In this document: piece after piece, positions 34,277 to 44,683 of the stretch | Layout of the letters: each line of letters begins with the position of its first letter | Numbering within the stretch: the stretch's first letter is position 1 | DNA from: Macrophomina tecta | Lineage: Eukaryota; Ascomycota; Dothideomycetes; Botryosphaeriales; Botryosphaeriaceae | Direction: 5' to 3' | NCBI GenBank assembly: GCA_024180945.1 | Contig: JAKSGN010000005.1 | Span: 1,054,001 to 1,118,000 of the forward strand | Length of the DNA stretch: 64,000 bases | Translations under genes and position numbers: made by a program | Notes under the pieces: model-generated | What the model was told of the DNA's origin: nothing | The model's input: the letters and a program-made list of their open reading frames with translations, nothing else | Database searches by the model: none

Positions 34277-35892
34277 GGCGGGGAGGCGGGCTGTTTGGAA
34301 GCGTGGGTGATCTCTGCCTGTGGGTTGGGGAGCCTTCAGAGAAACGTAAGTGCGCAAACGTGTGCCTGAAGTAGTCGCTGGCAGAACGATGCTGATGGAC
34401 CAGCTCAAAGTCTCGGGGCTCAGCACTCGCAGAGCCATTGCAACATTCGACAGGCCTTTGGGCAAAAGTGCGAGGCTTGATCACTTGTGTGCAGCCGTGA
34501 TATCCTCGAAGACTGGTGGTGGGAGCCTAGTACAGTTCCGCAATTTTTGACCGCGGATGAAAAGGTTCTGGTACCATGGTTTCTCGACATACATGTACCG
34601 GAGCTCGAGCCGTCGCATCTGCCAGCCGTCACCGCCAGCGTAACGGTCTGGGCATATGACCGGATGGCATAGTAATGGTGATGGGAGGCTGGAAGGGTGA
34701 GTGATGCTACTATTCTGGAGTACTCTGTCCAATAGGCAGATATCTGCCAATGTCAAAAAAGAAGCGAGTAGCCCTAGCTGAGTGACCGTCGGGGTTTTGA
34801 GCACGTGAGCTCAGACCAAATTGACTGGGAATCGAGCAGCACTAACGCAGTGCCTTTCAGGGCTGCGCCCCTCACACACTGAAAGCAGTTGGGAAGAGGG
34901 AAGCAATTTTAGTTGGTCAAAAGGTTGCACAAAGCTGATCCGCTGCTGCCTGAGGAAGCTCTTTTGGAAAAGTCCTCTTACTGTGAGCCAGCTTAAAAAT
35001 CATCTTCTTGATTCTAAAGAGAGTTCCGATGTGTTGATACAAAGAGGTTGGACGATACATGATATGCCAAAAGAATGTAGCCCATGTCCCTGTCGTAATC
35101 CGTGTACCCCAATACAGGAACTTCGACGCTACGCTGCGTGAAGGCAAACCAATATGCCTGTAGATCAAGCCGGGCATGCCATTTTCAATCATTACCGAAT
35201 TAGAGGAGACAAAAACCGAAGACCGTAATCCCGAAGAGCCACTCCTCGTTAATTCCCTGCATAACTCTTATGGAGCATTCTTCCCCTTGCCCCTCGTTAA
35301 TCCAGCCTTTTCCCCTATCTTTTTTGCTCCGGGAACGCTTCGCCACGGTCACCAAAGCAAGAAGATGAATAATTGCTTTGTAAGTTATACATAGGACGGT
35401 TAAGAGGGCCCCTCTAAACCGCTCCTTTAGTTCTCACACCGCTCTTTAATTAATTATTTAACCATCACAGTTTCCAATAATTCACGTTAGATATTAAAAT
35501 TTAGAGCCTAACCAAAAGCCCAAATGCGGTATGACCGTGCTGGATTTGGCGCTTTTGGTTAGGGCGGCTGAGACGGGCTCTTGAGTATTTGTCGAACAGC
35601 GCAAAGAAATTAGCATCGCCGTTTTTGTGAATGGTGTTAACTAAGGCGGATTAAGTACATGAGTAGTAGGGGGCTGAGCAAGGGGCAAAACGAGTGCAAA
35701 GCGTGGAAGCGCATGTAAGACACGACCTCTGACAGTCTCCTATATATAACTAACTAAGTGACTACTACACATTACACATGATGTTCCAGCACGATCTCTG
35801 CCTTCTGTGTAGATACTATCTGGTAGGGGCGGTCCATCTGCTCGCCTTCATTATGCACTCCAGCCCCGACTCTCAACTATAGGAGATTGATT
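34277..35892. other. Intergenic; left margin of the AT-rich repeat block
   Basis: No gene supported. AT content rises from about 34.9 kb rightward. A fragment resembling the copia LTR is listed separately. Confidence 0.5.
35385..35490 (+). repeat. Possible relic LTR related to the copia element
   Basis: GGACGGTTAAGAGG...CCTCTAA...CGCTC...CTCTTTAATTAATT...CAATA follows the same order as the 137-bp copia LTR (GGACGGATAAGAGG...CTAAGCG...CTTAATTAATGG...CAATA), with gaps and many transitions. The left part of the LTR is not clearly present. Weak, eye-based alignment. Confidence 0.35.
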
Positions 35893-36273
35893 TCAAAGAC
35901 ACCTGCTTCCCGGGCGACAGGGGGCTGGGTTGAACGCAGTGTTGATAGCCCAGCCATCAACAGCCTCGTAAATATTGTCGAAAGGTCCAGGATGGGTGCA
36001 GCGGTGAGACGTAATTTGCTCAACTGGCCTAGCAGAACCCCCCTGAAAGTTCCTACAGCCCATGGAATTCCACATGTACTCTGCGACAGCAAGAATCGCG
36101 AAATCGTTGTCCCCATATCCGGGCTTGACCGGTACGGCGCATGCGCTATACGTAGCGTCATTTGTTCCTGGGGGAGGATCGCAGCTGATTTGACGAGTAT
36201 CGAGAGGCATCGAGCTAGCAAAACCAGCTAGCAGAAGAGCCGTCGCGATAGCCTTCTGGATGAAGTGGACCAT
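35893..36273 (-). CDS. Small secreted cysteine-rich protein, effector-like
   Basis: Single exon, 126 aa. Signal peptide MVHFIQKAIATALLLAGFASS is followed by MPLDTR, possibly a short propeptide ending in Arg. The mature part has six Cys (31, 45, 73, 92, 119, 125), a spacing compatible with three disulfides. It is rich in Gly, Pro and Asn, with no transmembrane segment. It has no recognised enzymatic motif. Its size, signal peptide, even Cys number and position beside RIP-mutated repeats fit the profile of fungal effector candidates, but this is inference only. The frame is intact although the flanks are AT-rich. An in-frame upstream extension lacks a better start. Confidence 0.65.
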   Translation of the reverse strand: MVHFIQKAIATALLLAGFASSMPLDTRQISCDPPPGTNDATYSACAVPVKPGYGDNDFAILAVAEYMWNSMGCRNFQGGSARPVEQITSHRCTHPGPFDNIYEAVDGWAINTAFNPAPCRPGSRCL

Positions 36274-36700
36274 CGTAAATATACGAAAGAATTCGATCAG
36301 TGCTAAGACTATTTTTAGAATATACTTGGCGTGATTCAAGTTTTAGATGATTGTTACTCGGGAATATCTTTTGACCGGGCTAGAAGGATGTGAAGGGCTA
36401 GGCTTTTCTTATCCTTTGGGAAGTGTACAGTGGCTGCTTATTCAGTGATGAAGGGATGAAGGGATGAATTGGCATGTATGGGCAGGGTGTTGGAGGAGGG
36501 AGGCCGTGCGGTAGCTTTTATCCTCTCCTAAATAGACTACACTTGGCATAAAGCCAAATACACGTGAGTACTCCCACATTATCCAGGTAATTAAACTAAC
36601 GAAGCATATTCTACGGACGGCAAGCTTAGTACCTAAACTATTAAGGTTCAAGAGTCAGCGGGCCCGACGAAGCCGTTGGCAGCAAGCCGTTATGACGCTC

Positions 36701-36875
36701 CGACCGCGCTGGATTTCAGTTGGTGCTGCAAAGCCATTCGGGCAACCCTGAAAACTATGCGCCACATCCAAATTCGGAGTGTCCTGCTGGCTGAAGCCTG
36801 GCGGAGCAGGACAAGTACTGAGGTTTGCAGCCTAACTGAAGTTTGGGAAAAATTTAGGTTTCGCGAAACTGACAG
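36701..36875 (+). repeat. Dispersed repeat, left copy
   Basis: Starts CGACCGCGCTGGATTT, continues GCTGCAAAGCCATTCGGGC and ends CGCGAAACTGACAG. It aligns in direct orientation, with mostly transitions and short gaps, to 42832-42976 on the other side of the copia element. Confidence 0.65.
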
Positions 36876-37011
36876 AAGCACGATTCCTAGATTACTAATA
36901 AACGCATTGCTAGATTTCTACAAAATTAAGCAAGTTTACTGAACTAACTCTCTAGATTACAGATTATCTAGCTACTTTTCAAAATTGCCTAGAAGTAAGA
37001 AAGAAAATTAG

Positions 37012-37016
37012 GATTT
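37012..37016. repeat. Left target-site duplication (GATTT)
   Basis: GATTT directly precedes the 5' LTR and recurs directly after the 3' LTR. Confidence 0.85.
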
Positions 37017-37153
37017 TGTTGAAATATCACGTGTATGTACGATAAACTTTAGCTTAGTCATGGAAGAGGACGGATAAGAGGACTCCCCTAAGCGTTCCTC
37101 TTACGCCTCATGCCACTCATTCTTAATTAATGGTATCACCACCAAATCTAATA
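37017..37153 (+). repeat. 5' LTR of the copia element
   Basis: 137 bp, TGTTGA...CTAATA. Differs from the 3' LTR at nine positions, all transitions. The ancestral ends were probably the inverted repeat TGTTGG/CCAACA. Confidence 0.9.
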
Positions 37154-40100
37154 GTTATGAGCCCGGATATGCGTTTAATGCCTTCTGCTATCTAAAGTAT
37201 TATCTATAACTACCTTTTAGTCGTTCTAAGGTATTTAGTCGATATCCGAAGCGGCTTGAGCACACGGTGCCACTAGTAGCACGTAACCTCAACCGTTATT
37301 AGCTAACCAAAGGCGTATACTACGGTGTAACGATAGCTAATAATAGCTAACCGCACCTATTATAGCGTAGCTACGCGCACAAGCTAGTTACAGCTAATAG
37401 CATTACTATGTTTCTAAGCGATTACTCGATCTATTCGGCCCGTTTCACGCGTGTGACCGACGAACCGATCCAATCAACAACGCATTAAAATTAAAATCAA
37501 CAACTATAACGTCCTCGAAGCTAATAATCGTTTTAAAAGGCTCTTAAGACTGGGATATCTGGTTTAACCTTATTTAATCACGCGCATAACGCGCTAATAT
37601 ATTTAAATACATCGATCTAAGCAAGCCGGAATGCCTAGCCTAATTCGCGGCACTAGTTAAGCTAACTCGATAATAAGAGTAGATGATTAACTATTACCGT
37701 CTCGATCTGGATAACTATAAGGAGGAAAAGAAGGACTACAAGCGTATTTATAAGGAAATTAACGATCTTTTAACGGTTATTAATAACTTCGTAGGAGCCT
37801 CACTTTAACCGATTCTTTAGAATCTTTCTAATACGTACCTATACTACCAACTCAGAGCTCTGTAAGTAAGGATTAAGCTATCCACCGCTACATAGGAACG
37901 CCTTATCATTAACTAGCTTCGCTAGCTAGAAAAGCCTCCTAATAATTAGAATATAGATAAATAGCTAAACTAATAGAAAGAAACGGTTTATAAAGCTAAA
38001 GCCCTGAAGATGCCGAAGGTTATATTAAGGCGAGGTATTAATGCCTTTCTTAATTCCCTTCTTTCGTACGACTTTGAATATACTATAATAGCTATTAGAG
38101 AATCTTTTAAAACAGCGGACACCGAACTAAAGGTTACCGACTATATTACCGATTACCGTAAGCATGTGAGGCGCAAGCAAGTAGCCTAAGGCAAAGGCAC
38201 TACTCGAATAATAATAGTAGCAACGCTTCGAGGCAAGCCCTAATTAGGAGGTCTACTACTAAGGCCGTGTCTATATAGCATGCTTTACTAGATATCTAAA
38301 TGCTACTACCTAAACGAACAAGTACGCCTATCTAGGTAGAAGCTAAAGAAGGACATTTAGGCTTAACTTTAAAAGAAGATAAGTAATCCACGTACTAAGG
38401 TAATAGTTAAACGCGCACTAGCCAGAAGAGCTAAAGAAGGCGAACCTACTAATAAGAATTAAGATTATTAGGACTTATTAGCACAAGCGGAAGATCTATA
38501 GAATAAAGATCTAGTAGCGCTTATAGCTATTATTACTACATCCCTTATAGCTAAACGTAGTGAACTAACCACGCTATAGCTTTTATAGATAGTTGATACT
38601 AGCTCCTTATACCACGTATACAATCGATATATAAAGAAGCGGTTTACTAAAACACGTAACGTAGGCCTAGATGACTACGTTATAAGCAGTAATATACGTA
38701 TTCTAGTAGAAGCGTTTAGTACTATTACTATTAAGGCTTATCGTTACTTAACGTAACGAATTCTAATACTACTAGATACTGCTTACGTGCCTTTATTTAT
38801 GGCTAACCTCGTGTCGGTTGCTAAGGTAAATGAGAAAGGGGTTTACCTCGATATAGGCCGCCTAGTCCTTTATAAGGAAGATATTATTACGTGCGAACTA
38901 ACGCCCTACTAAAACCTCTACTTTATAGAGCTTAATAAAGCAAAGAATCTAATGAATTAAATTACTATAGGACTTACAATCCGAAAGCGTCTAGCTAAGT
39001 AATAGCATAAAGTCTTTACTTACGTATTACCTATAGTTATTAAAGTGCTGCTAACTGCTATAGAGGGTGTAGCTATTATAGAAGAAGCTATATCGTAGCA
39101 CTACGATATATGCGCTCGAGCTAAAGCTTATTAAATTATCTTACGTAATATAACGCCCGAGGAATTATCCTTGGAACTATTCTTCCGAATGTTATTTAAT
39201 CTTATTTAGATGATCGAAGCTGCTAATAGGTATATATAGATTACGCATCTCGAATGCATGGCTACGCAGTATATAATTGTAATAACCTACGTAAATAAGA
39301 ACGACTGCGTAGATATTATCTTATTAACGGAACGAACAATTAGAAAACGCTTTTAACGAAAAGTAGTCTTCTTACGCTTAGATAGAGAAAAGTCCCTAGA
39401 AACCGCCTTTTAAAGAGAACTATAAAGGAGAGGAATTATTCTTAAGATATCGAGTTCTTAAATACCTAAGTAGAACGGCAATGCTAAACGTTTTAGATAG
39501 TTACTCGTCTTAAAAGCAAGGGTACTGCGAATTAGTAGTAACCTACCTAATTATAACTAGCCCGAATACGTCTATGCGGCTGTTTATATCTTAAACCGAA
39601 TACTAGCTAAAGGCCTTAACTGGAAGACTCTATTTAAGATGGTTTATAGCAAGAAGCCGAATATTAGCTACCTACATGTATACGGCTATAAAGCGTACGC
39701 ACTAAATAAGATAATTCTATGTACTTAAAAGCTTTAGGAACGAGCACTAATCAGATACTTAGTTAGATACAACTCCACTAATATCTTCCGAATCTAGATA
39801 CTAAGCATAGACAAAATTATACGCGTCTAAGACGTTACGTTCGATAAGAATAGCAAATACTTACCTCACGATTAAGAGCACTATTAAGAAGTATTCGAAG
39901 CCGAGGAAGAATAAACCCTCGTACACCTACGAATCCGTCTAAACGATAACGATCTTATATTATTCTTAGCCTCATTAACGAGTACTAAATCTTTAGAGGA
40001 TGAGTTTCTTAAATTAAGCGAACAGCACTAAGCTATAGAAGCTAGTAGCAGCCATTAACTAGATTTACTTATTTAATTACCAACGCCATCACCGTCTGTA

Positions 40101-42471
40101 ACGAGTAATAGGTTAAACTTACGAGAAGAGCAGCCTAAAAGCAGCCTTTAAGCGCGTTAAATGCAAGGTACTAAACCGACTAGCAACGAAAGTAGTTAAA
40201 TCTAGAATAATTAAGAGCTAGGGCTGGATTTAGAAACCACGCCTATAATGCTCGAATAACATCACTAACCAGCGTCTTAAGCCTTAGGGGGTGATAAAGA
40301 ATAACGATTAAGACTCGGACTACTAATGCTAGTCTAGTACGATACTAATCTAGACCCTGCAGCCAGCAGAGGTAACCGAGTACTAAGGGAATTAGAAATT
40401 AGCTCCGAAGTAAACCCAAATTCGATTATTTAAGGTAAAAGAACACGTAGATTAGCCTATATTACGCAACTCCTGCTTAATTAGTACTTAGATTAAGCCT
40501 AGAGGACATCATTCGCCACTATACTATCTACTATATAAACGCCTCGCCGGCACCGGGATACGCTTCCACCGAAGCTAAAGACGTTTAAAGAACTTTTAAT
40601 ACATCTACTCGGACCTAAATTTCTAAAAGCGGTAGAAGCCGAACTACGGGAACTCTAGGGTAAGGGGGTGTGGAAGGTTATTTTAGTAATAGACGTACAA
40701 GATGATACTAAGGAGGTAATACCGCTTACTTAGGTATTTAAGTATAAATTCGACGAAAACGGCTATCTACTAAAATATAAGGCACGTATTTACGTTAGAG
40801 GTGATCTATAAATAACCTAGGAAGATACCTTTATAGCTACTCTAGCCTTCCGCATTTTCCGAGCGCTTATGGCCATTATTTGCGCCTTTAACCTTAAAAT
40901 AAGATAATATGACGTTGTAAATGTGTTTCCGTACGTTCTACTTAAGCAAACAACGTACTGTAAGCCACTAGAAGGAATAACGTTAAAGAACGGATAAGTT
41001 CTTTAACTACTTAAAGCGCTATACGGCCTTAAAGAATTACTAGCGCTTTGGCAACGTTACTTTTATAACATACTTACGGAACTCGGCTTAGAACCGATTC
41101 TAGGCGCCCTATATCTCTACGCGAATAGTTATCTCTTCGTCTTCTTCTTCGTTGATGACGTTATCGTCGCCTATTATAGAGATAACGAGCGCTACGCGGA
41201 GGTATTCTAGGATGACTTATTCTAACGCTACGAGATGCGCATAATAGGCGAAATCTAGTAGTTTCTTATACTACGTATAGTCCGCAACCGAAAAGAGCAT
41301 TTGCTCTAGCTTTCTTAGGAATCCTATATTAATAGCTTGATTACCAAATACAACGTTAAGGAAGTGAACGCTCTAGTAATACCTTTACTACAAGATAAGC
41401 CTCTTATACTAAAAAAGGACTCGCACGCAACGCTATAAGACGTTTATACCTTCTAAAGCAAGATGGGATCAGTATAGTTCGCTATAATTAGTACGAGAGC
41501 GAATATTGCCTTTGCCGCATTAGCTCTATTAGCGTACCTAACTAATTTTTTCTATAGACACCTCGCACTGGCGCAGAGACTCCTTAAATACCTTAGAGGA
41601 ATAAAGAAACTCGCCTTGTGCTTTAACGGCTTAGTCTACTAGGATGAATAAAATATCTTTATAATTAGCAGTGACGCGGCATACGTAAACGATTAAGAAA
41701 CGCGTAGAAGCTACTAAGACTCGCTCGTTACGCTATTTAGAGGTCTAGTAGATTAGAAAGCCACTAAACAACCGACCGTTACTATATTAACTACCGAAGC
41801 CGAGCTCCTTGCCTTATCCGAAACGGCTAAGCAGTGCTTCTGGTAGAAACGATTCTTTAACTAACTATAGTTTAATCCAGGCCATCTTATATAGATTTAA
41901 TATGATAACTAAATGACACTACGGCTCATGGAGGAAAGCGTTGAAAAACTGACAACAAAGCTACGCTATGTTGATATTTATTATTACTAGCTTAGACAAG
42001 AAGCGTTGGCAGGTAACATCTACTTTAGATAGACGCCCATAGCCGATATGATCGTAGACGGACTTATAAAGGCACTACTAAAGCAGAAGCACCAGGTATT
42101 CATTAACCAATTAGGACTTACGCCGCTAACCGGATAAAATAACCGAGTTTCTTCTATTTCCTTTATTTGACGTTATGCACTCTTATCTTCTTATTTAGAT
42201 GTATATAGCTTGCAGCTACCCGCTCGGCTAAATTATTAGCTACTTATTAGTTATTGCTTTATATTCTATTAAAGCCAGTAATCTAGCCACCTATATGGTT
42301 TAATAGTCTAGATAAAGCTAGGTTTAGTTAGTAATTCTAAACCATGGCTAATAGAACCCGCTCGCTATTCTTTTTTGGCCTCGAGTTTATAAGTTTAATT
42401 CTTAGTCATGTACGTAGTTATCCTTTTTGCCTATAGCTACTATCATATCGTGCGCTAGCTTCACCACCACA

Positions 42472-42482
42472 CGAAGGGGGTG
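42472..42482 (+). promoter_or_regulatory. Polypurine tract before the 3' LTR
   Basis: CGAAGGGGGTG abuts the 3' LTR, the position of the plus-strand primer in LTR retrotransposons. Confidence 0.65.
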
Positions 42483-42619
42483 TGTTGGAATATCACGTAT
42501 ATGTACGATAAACTTTAGCTTAGTCATAGAAGAGGACGGATAAGAGGACTCCTCTAAGCGTTCCTCTTACGCCTTATGCTACTTATTCTTAATTGATGGT
42601 ATCACCACCAAATCCAATA
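42483..42619 (+). repeat. 3' LTR of the copia element
   Basis: 137 bp, TGTTGG...CCAATA, followed directly by the GATTT duplication at 42620-42624. Confidence 0.9.
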
Positions 42620-42624
42620 GATTT
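42620..42624. repeat. Right target-site duplication (GATTT)
   Basis: Perfect match to 37012-37016. Confidence 0.85.
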
Positions 42625-44683
42625 CTTATATTCTTTTATTTTTACGTAGTCTTTGCCTTTCTTAGTTTCATTGACATAAAAATTTAGGATGGAAAATAAG
42701 CTTCTTTATTTTATTCTTTTTTTAAGGGAAAAAGGAAGCATAAAGTAGAGTAGCACTAGTGAAGGCTAAAGAGAGTTCTTTTTTATTTGCAAAAGAGGTT
42801 ATTGTTATAGAATGCTGGTGTTACCGCGCGGCGACCGTGCTGGGTTTTAGTCGTTGCTATAAAGCCATTCGGCTAGCCCTGATAACTCCATATATAGAGG
42901 CGTGTTCCGTAATAACCAGATGCGACAAGTATTAAAGTCGCGTGTAAAAAGTTTTAGTGGTCGGCGAAACTAACAGTTAAGCTAAAAAATTAAGTTGTTA
43001 ATCTATTTACCGCTACGTTTAGTATCTAACAGCCACTAGACCGCCATCTGGGAGAGGCATGAAGGAAGAGGATAGAACGCCGAAACTCCTTTGGCGGGAG
43101 GCCGCGGCTTCATGCCATTTGGAACGCAGACATCATTCGGGATGTTCCTGTCCATTGACTCCTTCAGGCCAATGGAGCCACGACGGAACAGCTTCAGGGG
43201 CCCTTCGACCGCGGTTGATTCTTCGTCGGACTTACTACTGTGCCCGCTCTGAGGAATATTTTCATGACCGGCGGGGTGGCTATTGTAAGAAACGGCCAAA
43301 CTAATTAAAAATTGCGGCAAGTCTATTGCGTCTGAATGAGGACATTCGTTCTAGTCGGTGTCGAGGACGTTCAGGAAGTGATGTAGGTGTCGGTGTAAAG
43401 GTTGTGGCGGATCGCAGGATCGGCGACGCCAGAAGCGGACAGCGGAAGATGATTTGGCGGAGAGAATTTTCGAGCAAGTGGTGGAGTTTTGAGGCTAGTG
43501 TTTTCGTGGGCGCGGCTGAGCAGTGCAGTCAATGCTGCAAAGCCAGCCGTTGCGAAAGGAGTTTGTAGAGGCGATGGAAGGGAGATGGCCGATAATGCTA
43601 CGAGCTTTTATTTTGACCCTCTCGCACCACTAACGCAGCGACCGCCGAGCACACGTTCAGGCAAAGGCGGTGTGCAAATCTTCCGGGAGAGAAAGGGTGC
43701 GAATGCGAGCAGGGTGGTGGTCTTGCACGGAATGAGACCGCTGGTTGTTCGTGCGTTTGCTTTATCGTACGCCCACCATTCACTTTCGTCCGGATCGCTG
43801 ATGCCAACCCGCGAGTCTTTGGTCTTGTCACTCACAGTTACCTTATTGACCCAGAGCCTTCACACGCTGTCGATTCGGCTTCGTGAATTAGCCAACACAC
43901 CAATGTCGCGATGCGGTCGCATTGTGACCGCGCGACCGGGGTAACATGTGAGAGTGCATCAATTCAACCGCTTCCTATGATCCGCATCAGACACAAAAAC
44001 CTCCCTCATTGATGGCTCCCCTCGGATGTTAAGGCATGTTTAGGACGCATTTTGCCATCTTTTCTCAGCTGCAGCGTGTGTAAAAGCGATAACCTCGTAT
44101 GTAATTGTTCTTACTACATGGTTTGCGGCTGCCGCAGAACAAAGCTACTGTACGTGCAAGCAAAAGAAGCTGCAGATCGCATGAAAAGTTTGATCACTTC
44201 ATCTTTACCAAGTATGGCTTCTCTCTTCTCCTACGTCCAGCTAAGCTTGTGCCACTGACCACTCCATGCTAACTCGGCCCCCGAGTCCCTCCCAACCGCA
44301 TCAACCCCGGCTGACCCAGTAGCTGCTGCAAGCTTGACAGCCTTCTGAAGCCTTCATTACTCTCGTAAGCTTTTCAATACCTTAGCCTTTGTCATGCTTT
44401 CGGACGCAGAACGAGTCTTTAAACCCATGAAACCAGTCCTCCAGGCTTGAAAGCGATGTCCACGTATCTGGTCAGTCCTATGGCTCCGAAAATAATGGCC
44501 ACTTCCCAAACTCTGCCCAAATTCGAATCTACCAGCACGCTACGGTGAGCACATATGGCCCATTTGCCCGCCAGCTCTTTGGATATAGAACTAAAGACTC
44601 TCGTAGAATGAAACGGTGCTGAACAGGATTGCTAAACTCAACCCTCCATCTCCCGCAACACCCTCGATCCAAGGTACTGTCTT
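42625..44683. other. Right flank of the retroelement
   Basis: AT-rich until about 43.05 kb, where GC content returns. Holds the right copy of the dispersed repeat. The minus-strand frame 43036-43320 (ending KGVSAFYPLPSCLSQMAV) begins at a non-ATG codon and could be a relic exon, but nothing supports it further. Confidence 0.5.
42832..42976 (+). repeat. Dispersed repeat, right copy
   Basis: CGACCGTGCTGGGTTT...CTATAAAGCCATTCGGCTAG...GGCGAAACTAACAG aligns with the left copy at 36701-36875. Several differences are C/T, but short deletions and transversions are also present. Confidence 0.65.

Larger units (their letters stand above)
36274..37016. other. AT-rich flank of the retroelement
   Basis: No gene. 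Contains one copy of a 150-180 bp repeat (36701-36875), listed separately, and the left target-site duplication. Confidence 0.6.
37017..42619 (+). mobile_element. Ty1/copia LTR retrotransposon, RIP-inactivated
   Basis: Complete element of 5603 bp with 137-bp LTRs and a 5-bp target duplication. The internal part runs 5'-3' on the plus strand and codes, through many stops, for copia Pol in the order integrase, RT, RNase H. Around 40741 one frame reads KYKFDENGYLLKYKARI, then VRGDL and a stop. The RT active site is seen as FFVDDV near 41142-41159, and RNase H as TEAELLALSETAK near 41791-41829. Most stops are TAA/TAG at places where Gln is expected, as CAA/CAG to TAA/TAG changes would give. No ORF longer than 60 codons survives from 36.95 to 43.0 kb. 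No TG-rich or GC-rich coding bias remains. Confidence 0.93.

Noticed and set aside
37017..42619. Active retrotransposon
   Set aside because: LTRs and target duplication are intact, but every Pol domain is broken by many stops, so it is a dead copy.
35000..43000. CRISPR or tandem-repeat array in the AT-rich block
   Set aside because: No regularly spaced short repeats; the repeated units are LTRs and two dispersed copies. CRISPR is not expected in a fungal nucleus.
43036..43320. 94-codon minus-strand frame beside the repeat
   Set aside because: No ATG and no clear upstream exon; possible relic exon but not supportable as a gene.
43489..43944. 151-codon plus-strand ORF right of the retroelement
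   Set aside because: Overlapped by similar minus-strand frames, no recognisable motif, and no continuation by splicing.
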